Shown piece by piece: positions 37,627-46,705 of a DNA stretch of 64,000 nucleotides. How positions within the stretch are numbered: the stretch's first letter is position 1; every line of letters begins with the position of its first letter. The stretch lies in contig JAAVFG010000055.1 of the NCBI GenBank assembly GCA_014800895.1, forward strand, positions 1-64,000, read 5' to 3'. This stretch comes from Bacteroidales bacterium. Its GTDB lineage: Bacteria; Bacteroidota; Bacteroidia; Bacteroidales; Muribaculaceae. Both the position numbers and the translations under genes were made by a program. Below the pieces are notes generated by a model. That model was not told where the DNA came from. It saw only the letters and a program-made list of their open reading frames with translations, and did no database searches.

Positions 37627-38214
37627 ATGAAAGAGGCAAGGTTGATTGGACTGACCGGAGGGATAGGGAGCGGAAAGAGCGTGGTGGCCCGCGTGTTGCG
37701 TCTCAAAGGGTATCGCGTATATGACTGCGATATGGAGGCCAAGCGTCTGATGGAGCAATCGGAAAGGATTGTTTCCGGTCTGACAGATCGTTTCGGTAAA
37801 GATTGCTACACTGAGGAAGGGCACCTCAACCGCCCCTTCCTGGCTGAAAAGATCTTCAATGATAAGGAGGATAGGGAATGGCTTAATCATCTTGTCCATT
37901 CCGCCGTGCGTGATGATCTTGTCAGATGGCTCTACGAAAGAAAAGGGATCTCATTTGTGGAGTCGGCTATTCTGCACACATCCTCGCTCGATGAGTATTG
38001 TAATCAGGTCTGGGTAGTGGATGCTCCCTTAGAGCTGAGGATTGATCGGGCAATGATGAGAGGGGGGATAGATTTAAATAATCTTCTGGCGCGCATAGAG
38101 AGTCAGAGGGGGGAATTGGAGGAGATAGATGGAGAAAAAATAAGGATAATCAATAATTCCGGCAGCGAATCCCTGCTCCTGCAGATCGACCTCCTGCTGG
38201 ATAAAACAGAATAA
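37627..38214 (+). CDS. coaE: dephospho-CoA kinase
   Basis: MKEARLIGLTGGIGSGKSVVARVLRLKGYRVYDCDMEAKRLM; ORF track start 37585, likely start 37627. Confidence 0.95.
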   Translation: MKEARLIGLTGGIGSGKSVVARVLRLKGYRVYDCDMEAKRLMEQSERIVSGLTDRFGKDCYTEEGHLNRPFLAEKIFNDKEDREWLNHLVHSAVRDDLVRWLYERKGISFVESAILHTSSLDEYCNQVWVVDAPLELRIDRAMMRGGIDLNNLLARIESQRGELEEIDGEKIRIINNSGSESLLLQIDLLLDKTE

Positions 38215-38215
38215 T

Positions 38216-38647
38216 ATGTTACGTACAGTTCTTTCAGTGACAGGTCGTCCGGGCTTGTTCAATATCGTTTCTCAAGGTAAGGGATCATTAATCGTAGAGG
38301 AATTGGGAAGCAAGAAGCGTCTCCCCATCCATGCGCGCGACAAAGTGGTATCGCTCGGTGATATAGCTATGTATACAGAGTCGGGAGATACTCCTCTCGG
38401 GGAGATACTCGACAAAGTGTATGCCCACTTCGACGGCAAGGAGATCGATGTCAAGACCCTTGTAAAGGAGGATGGTCTGAAAAAAGCCTTTGAGGAGATT
38501 GTTGAGGATTACGACCGCGACCGTGTCTACAACAACGACATCAAGAAACTCTTCACATGGTATAACATCCTCATAAAAAACGGTTTCACCAAGTTTACCA
38601 AAGAGGAGGAAACTTCTGAGGTGAAGGATGAGGCTCAGAAGGACTAA
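38216..38647 (+). CDS. DUF5606 family protein
   Basis: MLRTVLSVTGRPGLFNIVSQGKGSLIVEEL...KRLPIHARDKVVSLGDIAMYT. Confidence 0.85.
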   Translation: MLRTVLSVTGRPGLFNIVSQGKGSLIVEELGSKKRLPIHARDKVVSLGDIAMYTESGDTPLGEILDKVYAHFDGKEIDVKTLVKEDGLKKAFEEIVEDYDRDRVYNNDIKKLFTWYNILIKNGFTKFTKEEETSEVKDEAQKD

Positions 38648-38677
38648 AAAGAGAAAGAGGGACTTTTGAAGTATTAT

Positions 38678-38729
38678 AAAAATAAAAAGGTCACATTCAA
38701 AAATTGAATGTGACCTTTTTATTTTTATA
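38678..38729. terminator. Long perfect-stem bidirectional terminator
   Basis: AAAAATAAAAAGGTCACATTCAA-AAA-TTGAATGTGACCTTTTTATTTTT between convergent genes. Confidence 0.9.
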
Positions 38730-38767
38730 GATATTATCCTCAGGGTAATTCCAAGGTTCCGGATCTT

Positions 38768-40000
38768 TTAGAATAGGAACATCACTCTTGCCTGAATAAT
38801 ATTCTGATTTCTGTCTGCGGCAAATGAAGCATCCCGTAGAGTGGTATAGCTATATCTAAGGCGACAGGTGATATATTTATTAAGATAATAGTTGAGGGTA
38901 ACGGAATAATCGTTGGAGATACCTCCGAGGATTCCTGCCTTATGATCAGATGCTTTTGTATAGTCATATCCAAGCACCCATTCCAAAGTTCCTTTACCGG
39001 GAGATGCGATAGCGGCAGTGCCATGCGAATAGCTATAGCAACGGTCGCCTATGATCAGCCCCTTTAGAATAGCATACACACCATGCGCCTTGTATGAGGG
39101 GAGGCCTCCATTCCTGGAAACATTCATGAAATAATATTGGGATTCAAGGGCAAACCTATCCTTTGATAAAAGGATGTCGGGTGAGAGTTTCACTAACCCT
39201 TTGGCATCATTAACAGTGGCTTTAAGTAAAGTCACGTTATTGACCAAAGTAGGGAAATTTGCTGAATAGTCAAAATAACCTTTAGATACCTTTGACTCCC
39301 CGTTTTCGGAAAGGAGAATAGTATGTTCCGGCGTCTGATATAAAGAGGAGAAGCCAATCTGAGCAATCTCTCCCGGAGAGTGGAACGGTCTCCATGCAAA
39401 ACGCTGCATGGCTCCTACGCTTATCTTACCTCTTTGTCCCGGTGTCAGTTTTAGTCCGGAAGGGGGTGTGAAAAGGGAGGCGGCTATAAATATATCATTC
39501 TTATCAAAAACATATCTCAGTCCGAGATTGAATCCTGTTGTTTTAAAGAAAGAGTCGGACGTAGGATTGATCATTGTCGCTCTCCATGCGCTTGTATAGC
39601 CTGAATCGAGACCGAATTGATGTATGAAATATCCGAGTCGGAAGCTATTATGTTGGTCAAGATTATATGCGATATATATGTCCTTGGCACTCAAAGAGCC
39701 CATACCGTATCCGATCATAATGGTTGCGGAAAACTTTCCGTAAGAAGCTGTCCCTCCAAGGCGAGTGTCGGGAAGAGCAACGCCATCGGAAAAGCCGTCA
39801 TTATTGGGAGCGAAAACAGCTCCGTCAAAAAATAATCTTCCTGTGGGGCGGAAAGAGAAGGTAGGTGCTGTTTTTGCACTATCATCATTCTTTTCCTTAG
39901 ATAGGATATTCTTTGTTGAGTCTGAATTTTGAGGAGGTAATTCCGAGAGGGTAGTGGTGGGCAATAAAGATAATGCCAATGTTGCAAAAAATGTATTCAT
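38768..40000 (-). CDS. Outer-membrane porin-like protein, paralog A
   Basis: FRPTGRLFFDGAVFAPNNDGFSDGVALPDTRLGGTASYGKFSATIMIGYGMGSLSAKDIYIAYN; C-terminal aromatic ...ARVMFLF; close paralog of 40205..41422. Confidence 0.8.
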   Translation of the reverse strand: MNTFFATLALSLLPTTTLSELPPQNSDSTKNILSKEKNDDSAKTAPTFSFRPTGRLFFDGAVFAPNNDGFSDGVALPDTRLGGTASYGKFSATIMIGYGMGSLSAKDIYIAYNLDQHNSFRLGYFIHQFGLDSGYTSAWRATMINPTSDSFFKTTGFNLGLRYVFDKNDIFIAASLFTPPSGLKLTPGQRGKISVGAMQRFAWRPFHSPGEIAQIGFSSLYQTPEHTILLSENGESKVSKGYFDYSANFPTLVNNVTLLKATVNDAKGLVKLSPDILLSKDRFALESQYYFMNVSRNGGLPSYKAHGVYAILKGLIIGDRCYSYSHGTAAIASPGKGTLEWVLGYDYTKASDHKAGILGGISNDYSVTLNYYLNKYITCRLRYSYTTLRDASFAADRNQNIIQARVMFLF

Positions 40001-40148
40001 AACTGATAAGTAGCTACAAATAATTAATCTATATATGTTATAGTGAAATCTCTAATTAGAACGTAATATTCCTTTTTTTATTGAATGAAAAGAGATATGA
40101 AAATTAGGCTCCATCCACTAAATCATGAATACATATGTCAGGAAAATG

Positions 40149-40182
40149 AAAGAGAGTGGAGGATAATACCGCCACTCTCTTT
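40149..40182 (-). terminator. Intrinsic terminator
   Basis: AAAGAGAGTGGAGGATAATACCGCCACTCTCTTT. Confidence 0.8.
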
Positions 40183-40204
40183 ATAGTGAAATAATAAGCT
40201 GTTT

Positions 40205-41422
40205 TTAGAATTTAAACATCACACGCGCCTGAATCATATTGACATGACGGTTTGGAGCAAATGATGCGAGACGGTCTGTTGTGTAATTATAGCGTAAACG
40301 GCAGATGATATATTTATTCAGGTAATAATTGAAAGTGACTGAGTAATCATTTGATATACCTCCGGCGATACCGGCTTTCCTATCATACGCATCAGTTATA
40401 TCATAACCGATCACACATTCAAGAGTCTTGGGGGAGGGTGTAGCCAGACCCGCATCCCCATGTGAATAGCCATATTTGGAATCACCGAGTATCAAAGCGC
40501 GGAGAGATGCGTAGCCACCATGAGCATTATAAGAATGGAGTCCATTTTTACGGTCAACATTCATAAAATAATATTGACCCTCAAGAGCGAAGCGGTCTTT
40601 GGCAAGTATCAACTCAGGAGACATCTTGAAAACGGCCTTGGCATTTGTCACGGTAGCTTGCAACATGCTGACATTATTGACCTTTGTGGGGAAATTAGCA
40701 GAGAAGTTGAAGAAACCCGGTGATGTGTGAACTTCTCCGGGAGTATCATTATCATCAAGATGTTCTGCTGACTGATACCAAGTGGAGATACCGATCTGAA
40801 CGACGTTACCGTCAGAGCGTATCGGACGCCATACGAATCTTTCCATCGCTCCGACACTGATTTTACCCTGCTGACCGGGAGTCAGAGAGAGGCTCTGGCT
40901 TGATGCGAAAAGAGAGGCACCGAGGAAGAACTGTCCCTTATCATAGAGGTATCCCAAACCGAGATTACGTCCGGTGGCGTTGAAGAATGTATCGGAAGTA
41001 GGCGCGATCATGGTCGGTTTCATTGAGCTTGAGGTCGCGGCATTGAGACCGAACTGATGCACAAAGTATCCTAACTTGAATGAGTTATATTCATTAGGCT
41101 TGAAACCGATATAGACATCCTTGAGACTGAGTTTGCTCATACCATAGCCTATATCAAGTTTGGCAGAGAATTTGCCGTAGGTGGCAGTACCTCCAAGACG
41201 GATATCGGGTAACGCTACGCCATCAGAGAATCCATTTTTATTTGGAGCGAAAAGAGCACCGTCAAAGAGTATACGTCCCGCGGGCTTAAAGGTGAGTTTC
41301 GGTTTTGAAGCTTCCGGAGCCACCTCTTGTGGAGGGGGAGCTGTAGCAGCATCCTGAGCGAAAGATTTTAAACCGGTGGTCATGAGGAGAAGAGATGCTG
41401 CGGATAGGAAAAGTTTTTTCAT
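40205..41422 (-). CDS. Outer-membrane porin-like protein, paralog B
   Basis: MKKLFLSAASLLLMTTGLKSFAQ signal peptide; FKPAGRILFDGALFAPNKNGFSDGVALPDIRLGG; terminal ARVMFKF. Confidence 0.82.
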   Translation of the reverse strand: MKKLFLSAASLLLMTTGLKSFAQDAATAPPPQEVAPEASKPKLTFKPAGRILFDGALFAPNKNGFSDGVALPDIRLGGTATYGKFSAKLDIGYGMSKLSLKDVYIGFKPNEYNSFKLGYFVHQFGLNAATSSSMKPTMIAPTSDTFFNATGRNLGLGYLYDKGQFFLGASLFASSQSLSLTPGQQGKISVGAMERFVWRPIRSDGNVVQIGISTWYQSAEHLDDNDTPGEVHTSPGFFNFSANFPTKVNNVSMLQATVTNAKAVFKMSPELILAKDRFALEGQYYFMNVDRKNGLHSYNAHGGYASLRALILGDSKYGYSHGDAGLATPSPKTLECVIGYDITDAYDRKAGIAGGISNDYSVTFNYYLNKYIICRLRYNYTTDRLASFAPNRHVNMIQARVMFKF

Positions 41423-41624
41423 GGGTTTGAATTTTAAGGTTTCTGATACGGATCTAACCGATAGAAAACAGTGAGTTTTAATTTTTTTTCTTATGCATAT
41501 TTTAACAGATTTTTGTATTTATAGTTTTGAAATGTTACATGTTTTAAAACATATTTGATTTTATAGTAAATATTGAAATATTATTGTTAAAAATAGAAAA
41601 ATAGCAAACCTTAAAATCAATAGT

Positions 41625-42935
41625 ATGAAAAAACTCGTCACCTTGACGGCAATCGCTGCCTTCTCGTTTCTTTTTCCTATAGTGTCTTATTCTCAGGCAC
41701 AGCGTTCTCAGGAGTTTAAGGATAAGTATAAACTTAAAGAGGCTGTTGTACTGAGCCGCCATAATATACGCTCTCCGTTATCAGACGACAAGAGTGCGCT
41801 TGGACGCATGACTCCACACAAATGGCATAAATGGAGTTCCGGAAAAAGTGAGTTGTCAAGCAGGGGAGGAGCTCTGGAGACCATGATGGGACAGTATTTC
41901 CGTAAATGGGCGGTTGATGCGGGACTCTTCAATGAGAATCATGAGCCTTCGGCCACAGATGTCAATGTGACAGCCAATTCCATGCAGCGTTGCATCGCGA
42001 CAGCTCAATATTTCTCTTCAGGTTTCATGCCGGTCGGAGGGATAAAAGTGAATCATAAGTATTCTCCTTCAAAGATGGATCCCCTCTTCAATCCGCAAAT
42101 CACAAAATCCAGCCCGGCTTTCCGTGCAGAGGCGATGAAGCAGATCAATGCGATGGGAGGTAAAAAGGGGATTGTAGGAATCAATGAAAAGATTGAGCCT
42201 GAATATCAGCTTATGATGGAGGTGCTGGATGTTAAGGATTCACCGATGGCAAAAGAGAATGATCCTACTCTTAAGGCATTGCAGAATTATAATACAGAGA
42301 TTGTTCTCGACAAATGGGGCGAACCATCTATGAAGAGCGGAAGTGCATTGAAAGAGCTTAATGCTGCCAGTGATGCCTTCATCCTGCAATACTATGAGGA
42401 GCCCGATACATTGGTGGCTGCTTTCGGACATAAGCTCACACGCAAGGATTGGGAAAAGCTTGCTCATGTTAAGGATGTATATCAGGATGTTCTCTTTACA
42501 GCTCCTATCGTGGCTGTAAATGTAGCGAAGCCTCTGATTCAATATATGTTTGACGAGTTGCAGAGTCCCGATCGTAAATTCACATTCCTTGTAGGACATG
42601 ACAGCAATCTCTCAAGTGTGGCGACAGCCCTGGGTATTGAGGAATATGAAGTGCCGAATGCTATTGAGAAGAAGACACCTATCGGTTCTAAAATGGTGAT
42701 CGAGAAGTTTGTCGGAGCTGACGGCGAGGAATATGCGGATATCAATCTGGTCTATCAGAGTGTTGATCAGCTTCGCAATATGGAGCTTCTGGATCTGGAC
42801 AATCCTCCGATGATTTACCCTCTTTCTCTTAAAGGTCTTCAGAAAAATGCCGATGGTCTTTACAAGATGAAGGATGTGGCAGATAGATTCGAGAGTGCCC
42901 TTCGTGCATATGAGGCTATTCCTGACGGCGAATAA
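41625..42935 (+). CDS. Histidine-type (acid) phosphatase, phytase/MINPP-like, secreted
   Basis: Signal peptide; VVLSRHNIRSPLSDDKSALGRMTPHKW (RHxxRxP) and FLVGHDSNLSSVATALG (HD motif). Confidence 0.88.
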   Translation: MKKLVTLTAIAAFSFLFPIVSYSQAQRSQEFKDKYKLKEAVVLSRHNIRSPLSDDKSALGRMTPHKWHKWSSGKSELSSRGGALETMMGQYFRKWAVDAGLFNENHEPSATDVNVTANSMQRCIATAQYFSSGFMPVGGIKVNHKYSPSKMDPLFNPQITKSSPAFRAEAMKQINAMGGKKGIVGINEKIEPEYQLMMEVLDVKDSPMAKENDPTLKALQNYNTEIVLDKWGEPSMKSGSALKELNAASDAFILQYYEEPDTLVAAFGHKLTRKDWEKLAHVKDVYQDVLFTAPIVAVNVAKPLIQYMFDELQSPDRKFTFLVGHDSNLSSVATALGIEEYEVPNAIEKKTPIGSKMVIEKFVGADGEEYADINLVYQSVDQLRNMELLDLDNPPMIYPLSLKGLQKNADGLYKMKDVADRFESALRAYEAIPDGE

Positions 42936-42954
42936 TCAAGAAGAATTTTCAGTA

Positions 42955-42993
42955 AAAAAAAAGACGTGGAATCGGTGACGGTTCCGCGTCTTT
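42955..42993 (+). terminator. Intrinsic terminator
   Basis: AAAAGACGTGGAATCGGTGACGGTTCCGCGTCTTT. Confidence 0.75.
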
Positions 42994-43090
42994 AACATTA
43001 TTTGATGGTGGTACTATTCAACAGCCTAAAGGGGTAGGTTGTTCTAATTATAAAAATAGTCAAGACCTGATTAAAAAGTGCCGGTAATAA

Positions 43091-43107
43091 TTGGCACGCT
43101 TTTTGAA
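43091..43107 (+). promoter_or_regulatory. Candidate sigma-54-type promoter upstream of htpG
   Basis: TTGGCACG-CTTT-TTGAA; GG (43093-43094) and GA (43105-43106) separated by 10 nt as in -24/-12 promoters (consensus GC at -12). Confidence 0.45.
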
Positions 43108-43161
43108 TGATAAAGATTTAAAAACTAATATAAACGATAGAAATATAAAAATATAGCAATT

Positions 43162-45114
43162 ATGGCAACAGGAAAAATCGGGGTAACAACCGAAAATATC
43201 TTCCCCGTAATCAAAAAATTCTTATACAGCGATAATGAAATCTTCTTGCGTGAGCTTGTCTCCAACGCGATAGATGCCACCCAGAAACTCAAGACCCTCT
43301 CTTCATTCGGAGAATTCAAGGGAGAGCTCGGAGAGATGGATGTAAAGGTGAAAGTCGACAAGGAAGCCGGCACCCTTACTATCTCCGACCATGGTATCGG
43401 CATGGATGAGGAGGATGTGAATAAATACATCAATCAGATAGCCTTCTCCGGCGCCGAGGAGTTTCTTGAGAAATATAAAGACACGGCAAATAGCATAATC
43501 GGGCATTTCGGACTCGGTTTCTACTCCGCCTTCATGGTGGCTAAGAAAGTCGAGATCCGCTCTCTCTCCTACAAGGAGGGGGCAAAGGGCGTGAAATGGG
43601 TATGCGACGGTTCGCCCGAATATGAGATGTCGGAAATCGACAAGAGCGAGCGAGGCACTGATATCATCCTCTATATTGACGACGAGAGCAAGGAATATCT
43701 CGAGCAGAGCCGTATCGACACCCTCCTCAAGAAATACTGCCGTTTCCTCCCTGTGCCTGTCATCAGCGGCAAGGTAAAGGAATGGAAAGATGGCAAATAT
43801 GTAGACACCGATAAGGATAATGTGGTCAATGCCACAGAGCCTCTCTGGACCAAGAAGCCCTCGGAACTTACCGACAAGGACTATCTTGAATTCTACCATG
43901 AGCTCATGCCCGCCCAGGAGGATCCTATGTTCTGGATTCATCTCAATGTCGACTACCCATTCTCCCTCACCGGTATCCTTTACTTCCCGAAAGTGAAGAG
44001 CAACATCGACCTTCAGAAAAACCGTATACAGCTTTATTGCAATCAGGTATATGTCACCGACCAGGTGGAGGGCGTAGTGCCGGAGTTCATGATGCTCATG
44101 CAGGGTGTGATCGACTCCCCCGATATTCCTCTTAACGTCAGCCGAAGCTATCTGCAGGCAGACTCCCAGGTGAAGAAGATATCAAGCTATATCTCCAAGA
44201 AAGTGGCTGAGAAGCTTGACAAGATGTTCAAGGAAGACAGAGCCGCTTTCGAGGCTAAATGGGATGATATCGAGGTCTTCATAAAGTATGGTATGCTGAC
44301 GGATGAGAAATTCTATGAGAGCGCCAAGAAATTCTTCCTCCTGAAGGATGTCAACGGTAAGTATTACACTCTTGACGAATACCGCACATTGGTAGAAGGC
44401 AATCAAACAGATAAGGAGGGGACCGTTATCTATCTCTACGCTACCGACAAGACCGCGCAGCACTCCTACATTCAGGCAGCCGAAGAGAAAGGCTATTCAG
44501 TGCTTCTGCTCAACGGTCAGCTTGACCAGCACATCATCGGTCTGTTGGAAAGCAAACTGGAGAAAGTTCGTTTCGGGCGTGTCGACTCCGCCACTCCGGA
44601 GCGTCTGATTGAGAAAGAGGATGCGCAGAAGAGCAGTCTGACAGCCGAGCAGAACACACTTCTTACCGAGCTCTTCCGTGTGGATCTCCCCGTGATAGAG
44701 AAAGCCAACTTCATCGTGGAGATAGCTTCTCTCTCACCCAATGATGCGCCTGCCACTGTCACACAGAATGAGATGATGCGTCGTATGAAAGAGATGGCGG
44801 CGATGCAGCCCGGCATGAGTTTCTACGGAGATATGCCTGATTCCTATTCATTGGTAGTGAATGCGGAGCAGCCGGCAGTAAAGAAGATTCTTGAGGATGC
44901 CGAGAAAGCGATCGAGATTCCCGCCGCGAGCGATGAAGAGAAGAAGGATGAGAAAGTAGAGATCAAGAAGCCGGATGAGGCAGTCGTTAAGGCATATGCG
45001 GAGAAAGTGCCTGCCATCAAGCAGATCATTGACCTCGCGCTCCTCCAGAGCGGACTTCTTAAAGGTGAGGCACTCTCTCGCTTCATCAAGAGAAGTGCAG
45101 AAATGTTAGGATAA
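43162..45114 (+). CDS. htpG: molecular chaperone HtpG (Hsp90)
   Basis: IFLRELVSNAIDATQKL...ISDHGIGMDEEDVNKYINQIAFSGAEEFLEKY...IGHFGLGFYSAFMVA. Confidence 0.97.
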   Translation: MATGKIGVTTENIFPVIKKFLYSDNEIFLRELVSNAIDATQKLKTLSSFGEFKGELGEMDVKVKVDKEAGTLTISDHGIGMDEEDVNKYINQIAFSGAEEFLEKYKDTANSIIGHFGLGFYSAFMVAKKVEIRSLSYKEGAKGVKWVCDGSPEYEMSEIDKSERGTDIILYIDDESKEYLEQSRIDTLLKKYCRFLPVPVISGKVKEWKDGKYVDTDKDNVVNATEPLWTKKPSELTDKDYLEFYHELMPAQEDPMFWIHLNVDYPFSLTGILYFPKVKSNIDLQKNRIQLYCNQVYVTDQVEGVVPEFMMLMQGVIDSPDIPLNVSRSYLQADSQVKKISSYISKKVAEKLDKMFKEDRAAFEAKWDDIEVFIKYGMLTDEKFYESAKKFFLLKDVNGKYYTLDEYRTLVEGNQTDKEGTVIYLYATDKTAQHSYIQAAEEKGYSVLLLNGQLDQHIIGLLESKLEKVRFGRVDSATPERLIEKEDAQKSSLTAEQNTLLTELFRVDLPVIEKANFIVEIASLSPNDAPATVTQNEMMRRMKEMAAMQPGMSFYGDMPDSYSLVVNAEQPAVKKILEDAEKAIEIPAASDEEKKDEKVEIKKPDEAVVKAYAEKVPAIKQIIDLALLQSGLLKGEALSRFIKRSAEMLG

Positions 45115-45142
45115 ATATAGTAAGTAGATTTTTATAAATAGG

Positions 45143-45180
45143 ATGAGCCAAGCTTTCGCTTTATCGGAAGCTTGGCTCAT
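45143..45180. terminator. Hairpin between convergent htpG and ABC permease genes
   Basis: ATGAGCCAAGCTTTCGCTTTATCGGAAGCTTGGCTCAT, 13-bp stem, no clear U tract. Confidence 0.55.
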
Positions 45181-45206
45181 TGTTTGAAGACCGACCGCTC
45201 CGCGGC

Positions 45207-46457
45207 TTACTCCTCATACCTCATGGACTCGGCGGGGGAGAGCTTAGAGGCGAAGAGGGATGGAAGGATCAGGGAGAGGTAAATGATAAGCAATACCGCG
45301 ATATTGAGGATCAGGAAGAGTGTCCAGTTGAATTCCACAGGTACGAAGTCGATATAGTAGGCATCAGCATCAAGTGGGAGAAGATGCCAGCGGTCCTGAC
45401 AGTATAGAAATGCCAGCATCACGCCATTCCCGATAAGCAGACCGGTGATGGCTATGCGAATAGCCATGTAGATAAAGACTTGTCTCACTTTACCACGCGA
45501 TGCGCCCAAAGAGCGCAGCAGACCGATAAACCGCTTTTTGTCAAGAATAATGATCAACATTCCGGATATCAGCGTTATAGCCGCGACAAAAGTCATGAGG
45601 ATAAGGATCACGATGACATTGGTGTCTAAAAGTGAAAGCCATCTGAAATATCCGGCTCCCTGCGATAGAGCATTGTCCACACGGTAATAACGGTATACCC
45701 TCCCATCCCCCAAGGCAGACAAGAGTTCATTCTGAAGCTTGGATGAATACTCCTCCAGACGGTTGAAGTCATCCACTTCCACTGAAATGGAAGTGCCTTG
45801 TCCTTTGGAGATGCCGCCCAATTCCTGAATGAGTCCGAGATTTCCATAAATGTAGATATCGTCGTAGGAATCAAAATGAGAATTATATATTCCCGCAATC
45901 TCCAGACGTCTCACCCTTACATCGTCAGAGATGAAGTAAGTGTCGATCTTATCCCCTTTCCGGAGGTTAAGCTGGTCGGCGGCTATCCGGGAAATGACCA
46001 CCTGCAGTTTAAGTGAATTTTCCGGAAGAGATGAATCGGGGAGAGTCCCCTCCGTCAGATTCCGTGAGATGAAATTATTAAGATGATCAGCTCCCAACGA
46101 CCGGAGATAGACCCCCTTGAAATTATCGTCGGTCTTGAGGATGGCAGGGATGGAAGCCTCAACGGTAAAATCCTTTATAAAGGGAGTTTCCTCAAGAAGC
46201 TTGGCGAGGGATGGTGTCATTGAGACGATATTCTCTTCCCCCTCCGCCTGCGGCACGGCATAGAGAGTGATATGGGAGTTGAAGCCCACGACTTTCTCAC
46301 GGATCTCTCTCTTGAACCCGAGCACGATGGCGATAGCCGCAATCATCACAGCTACGGATAGAGCCACAGCCGTAACCGCAACTTTTATAGCCGGCGAACT
46401 TTTCCTTCCTCCCGATGAGAGTGACAGGCGTCGCGCAAGAAATAAAGGATAATTCAT
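45207..46457 (-). CDS. FtsX-like ABC transporter permease (LolC/E type)
   Basis: MNYPLFLARRLSL...SPAIKVAVTAVALSVAVMIAAIAIVLGFKREIREKVVGFNSHI; LISGMLIIILDKKRFIGLLRSLGASRGKVRQVFIYMA. Confidence 0.92.
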   Translation of the reverse strand: MNYPLFLARRLSLSSGGRKSSPAIKVAVTAVALSVAVMIAAIAIVLGFKREIREKVVGFNSHITLYAVPQAEGEENIVSMTPSLAKLLEETPFIKDFTVEASIPAILKTDDNFKGVYLRSLGADHLNNFISRNLTEGTLPDSSLPENSLKLQVVISRIAADQLNLRKGDKIDTYFISDDVRVRRLEIAGIYNSHFDSYDDIYIYGNLGLIQELGGISKGQGTSISVEVDDFNRLEEYSSKLQNELLSALGDGRVYRYYRVDNALSQGAGYFRWLSLLDTNVIVILILMTFVAAITLISGMLIIILDKKRFIGLLRSLGASRGKVRQVFIYMAIRIAITGLLIGNGVMLAFLYCQDRWHLLPLDADAYYIDFVPVEFNWTLFLILNIAVLLIIYLSLILPSLFASKLSPAESMRYEE

Positions 46458-46531
46458 CTTACTGAATACCGGATTTTGTAATAACTTTATTTAATTAAAA
46501 CGTAGAATTTGCGATTTTATTAATATTTAAT

Positions 46532-46632
46532 TATATCGGGCATCGAGCCCGATATAAGTAGCGGAAGCCGGGATGCTCCCGACCCCAGTTCGCCCCCGGT
46601 GCGTCCCGGCGTTCTCCCCACATGGGCTTCCT
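46532..46632. other. GC-rich, highly structured intergenic element upstream of cysE
   Basis: ATATCGGGC-ATCGA-GCCCGATAT hairpin (46532-46554); stem GCCGGGATGC (46567-46576) / GCGTCCCGGC (46601-46610); alternative outer pairing GGAAGCC/GGGCTTCC, then T-rich tract. Confidence 0.5.
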
Positions 46633-46705
46633 TTATTACATCTCTTTCTTTTTTTAACCATTAGGGTGCCGAAAATTGTTAATAATTTAAAGAAGAAAAT
46701 AAGCT

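Noticed and set aside
46532-46640. SRP RNA (4.5S) or tRNA
   Set aside because: No GGAAGGAAGCAGC-like SRP core and no cloverleaf or T-loop GTTCGANTC on either strand.
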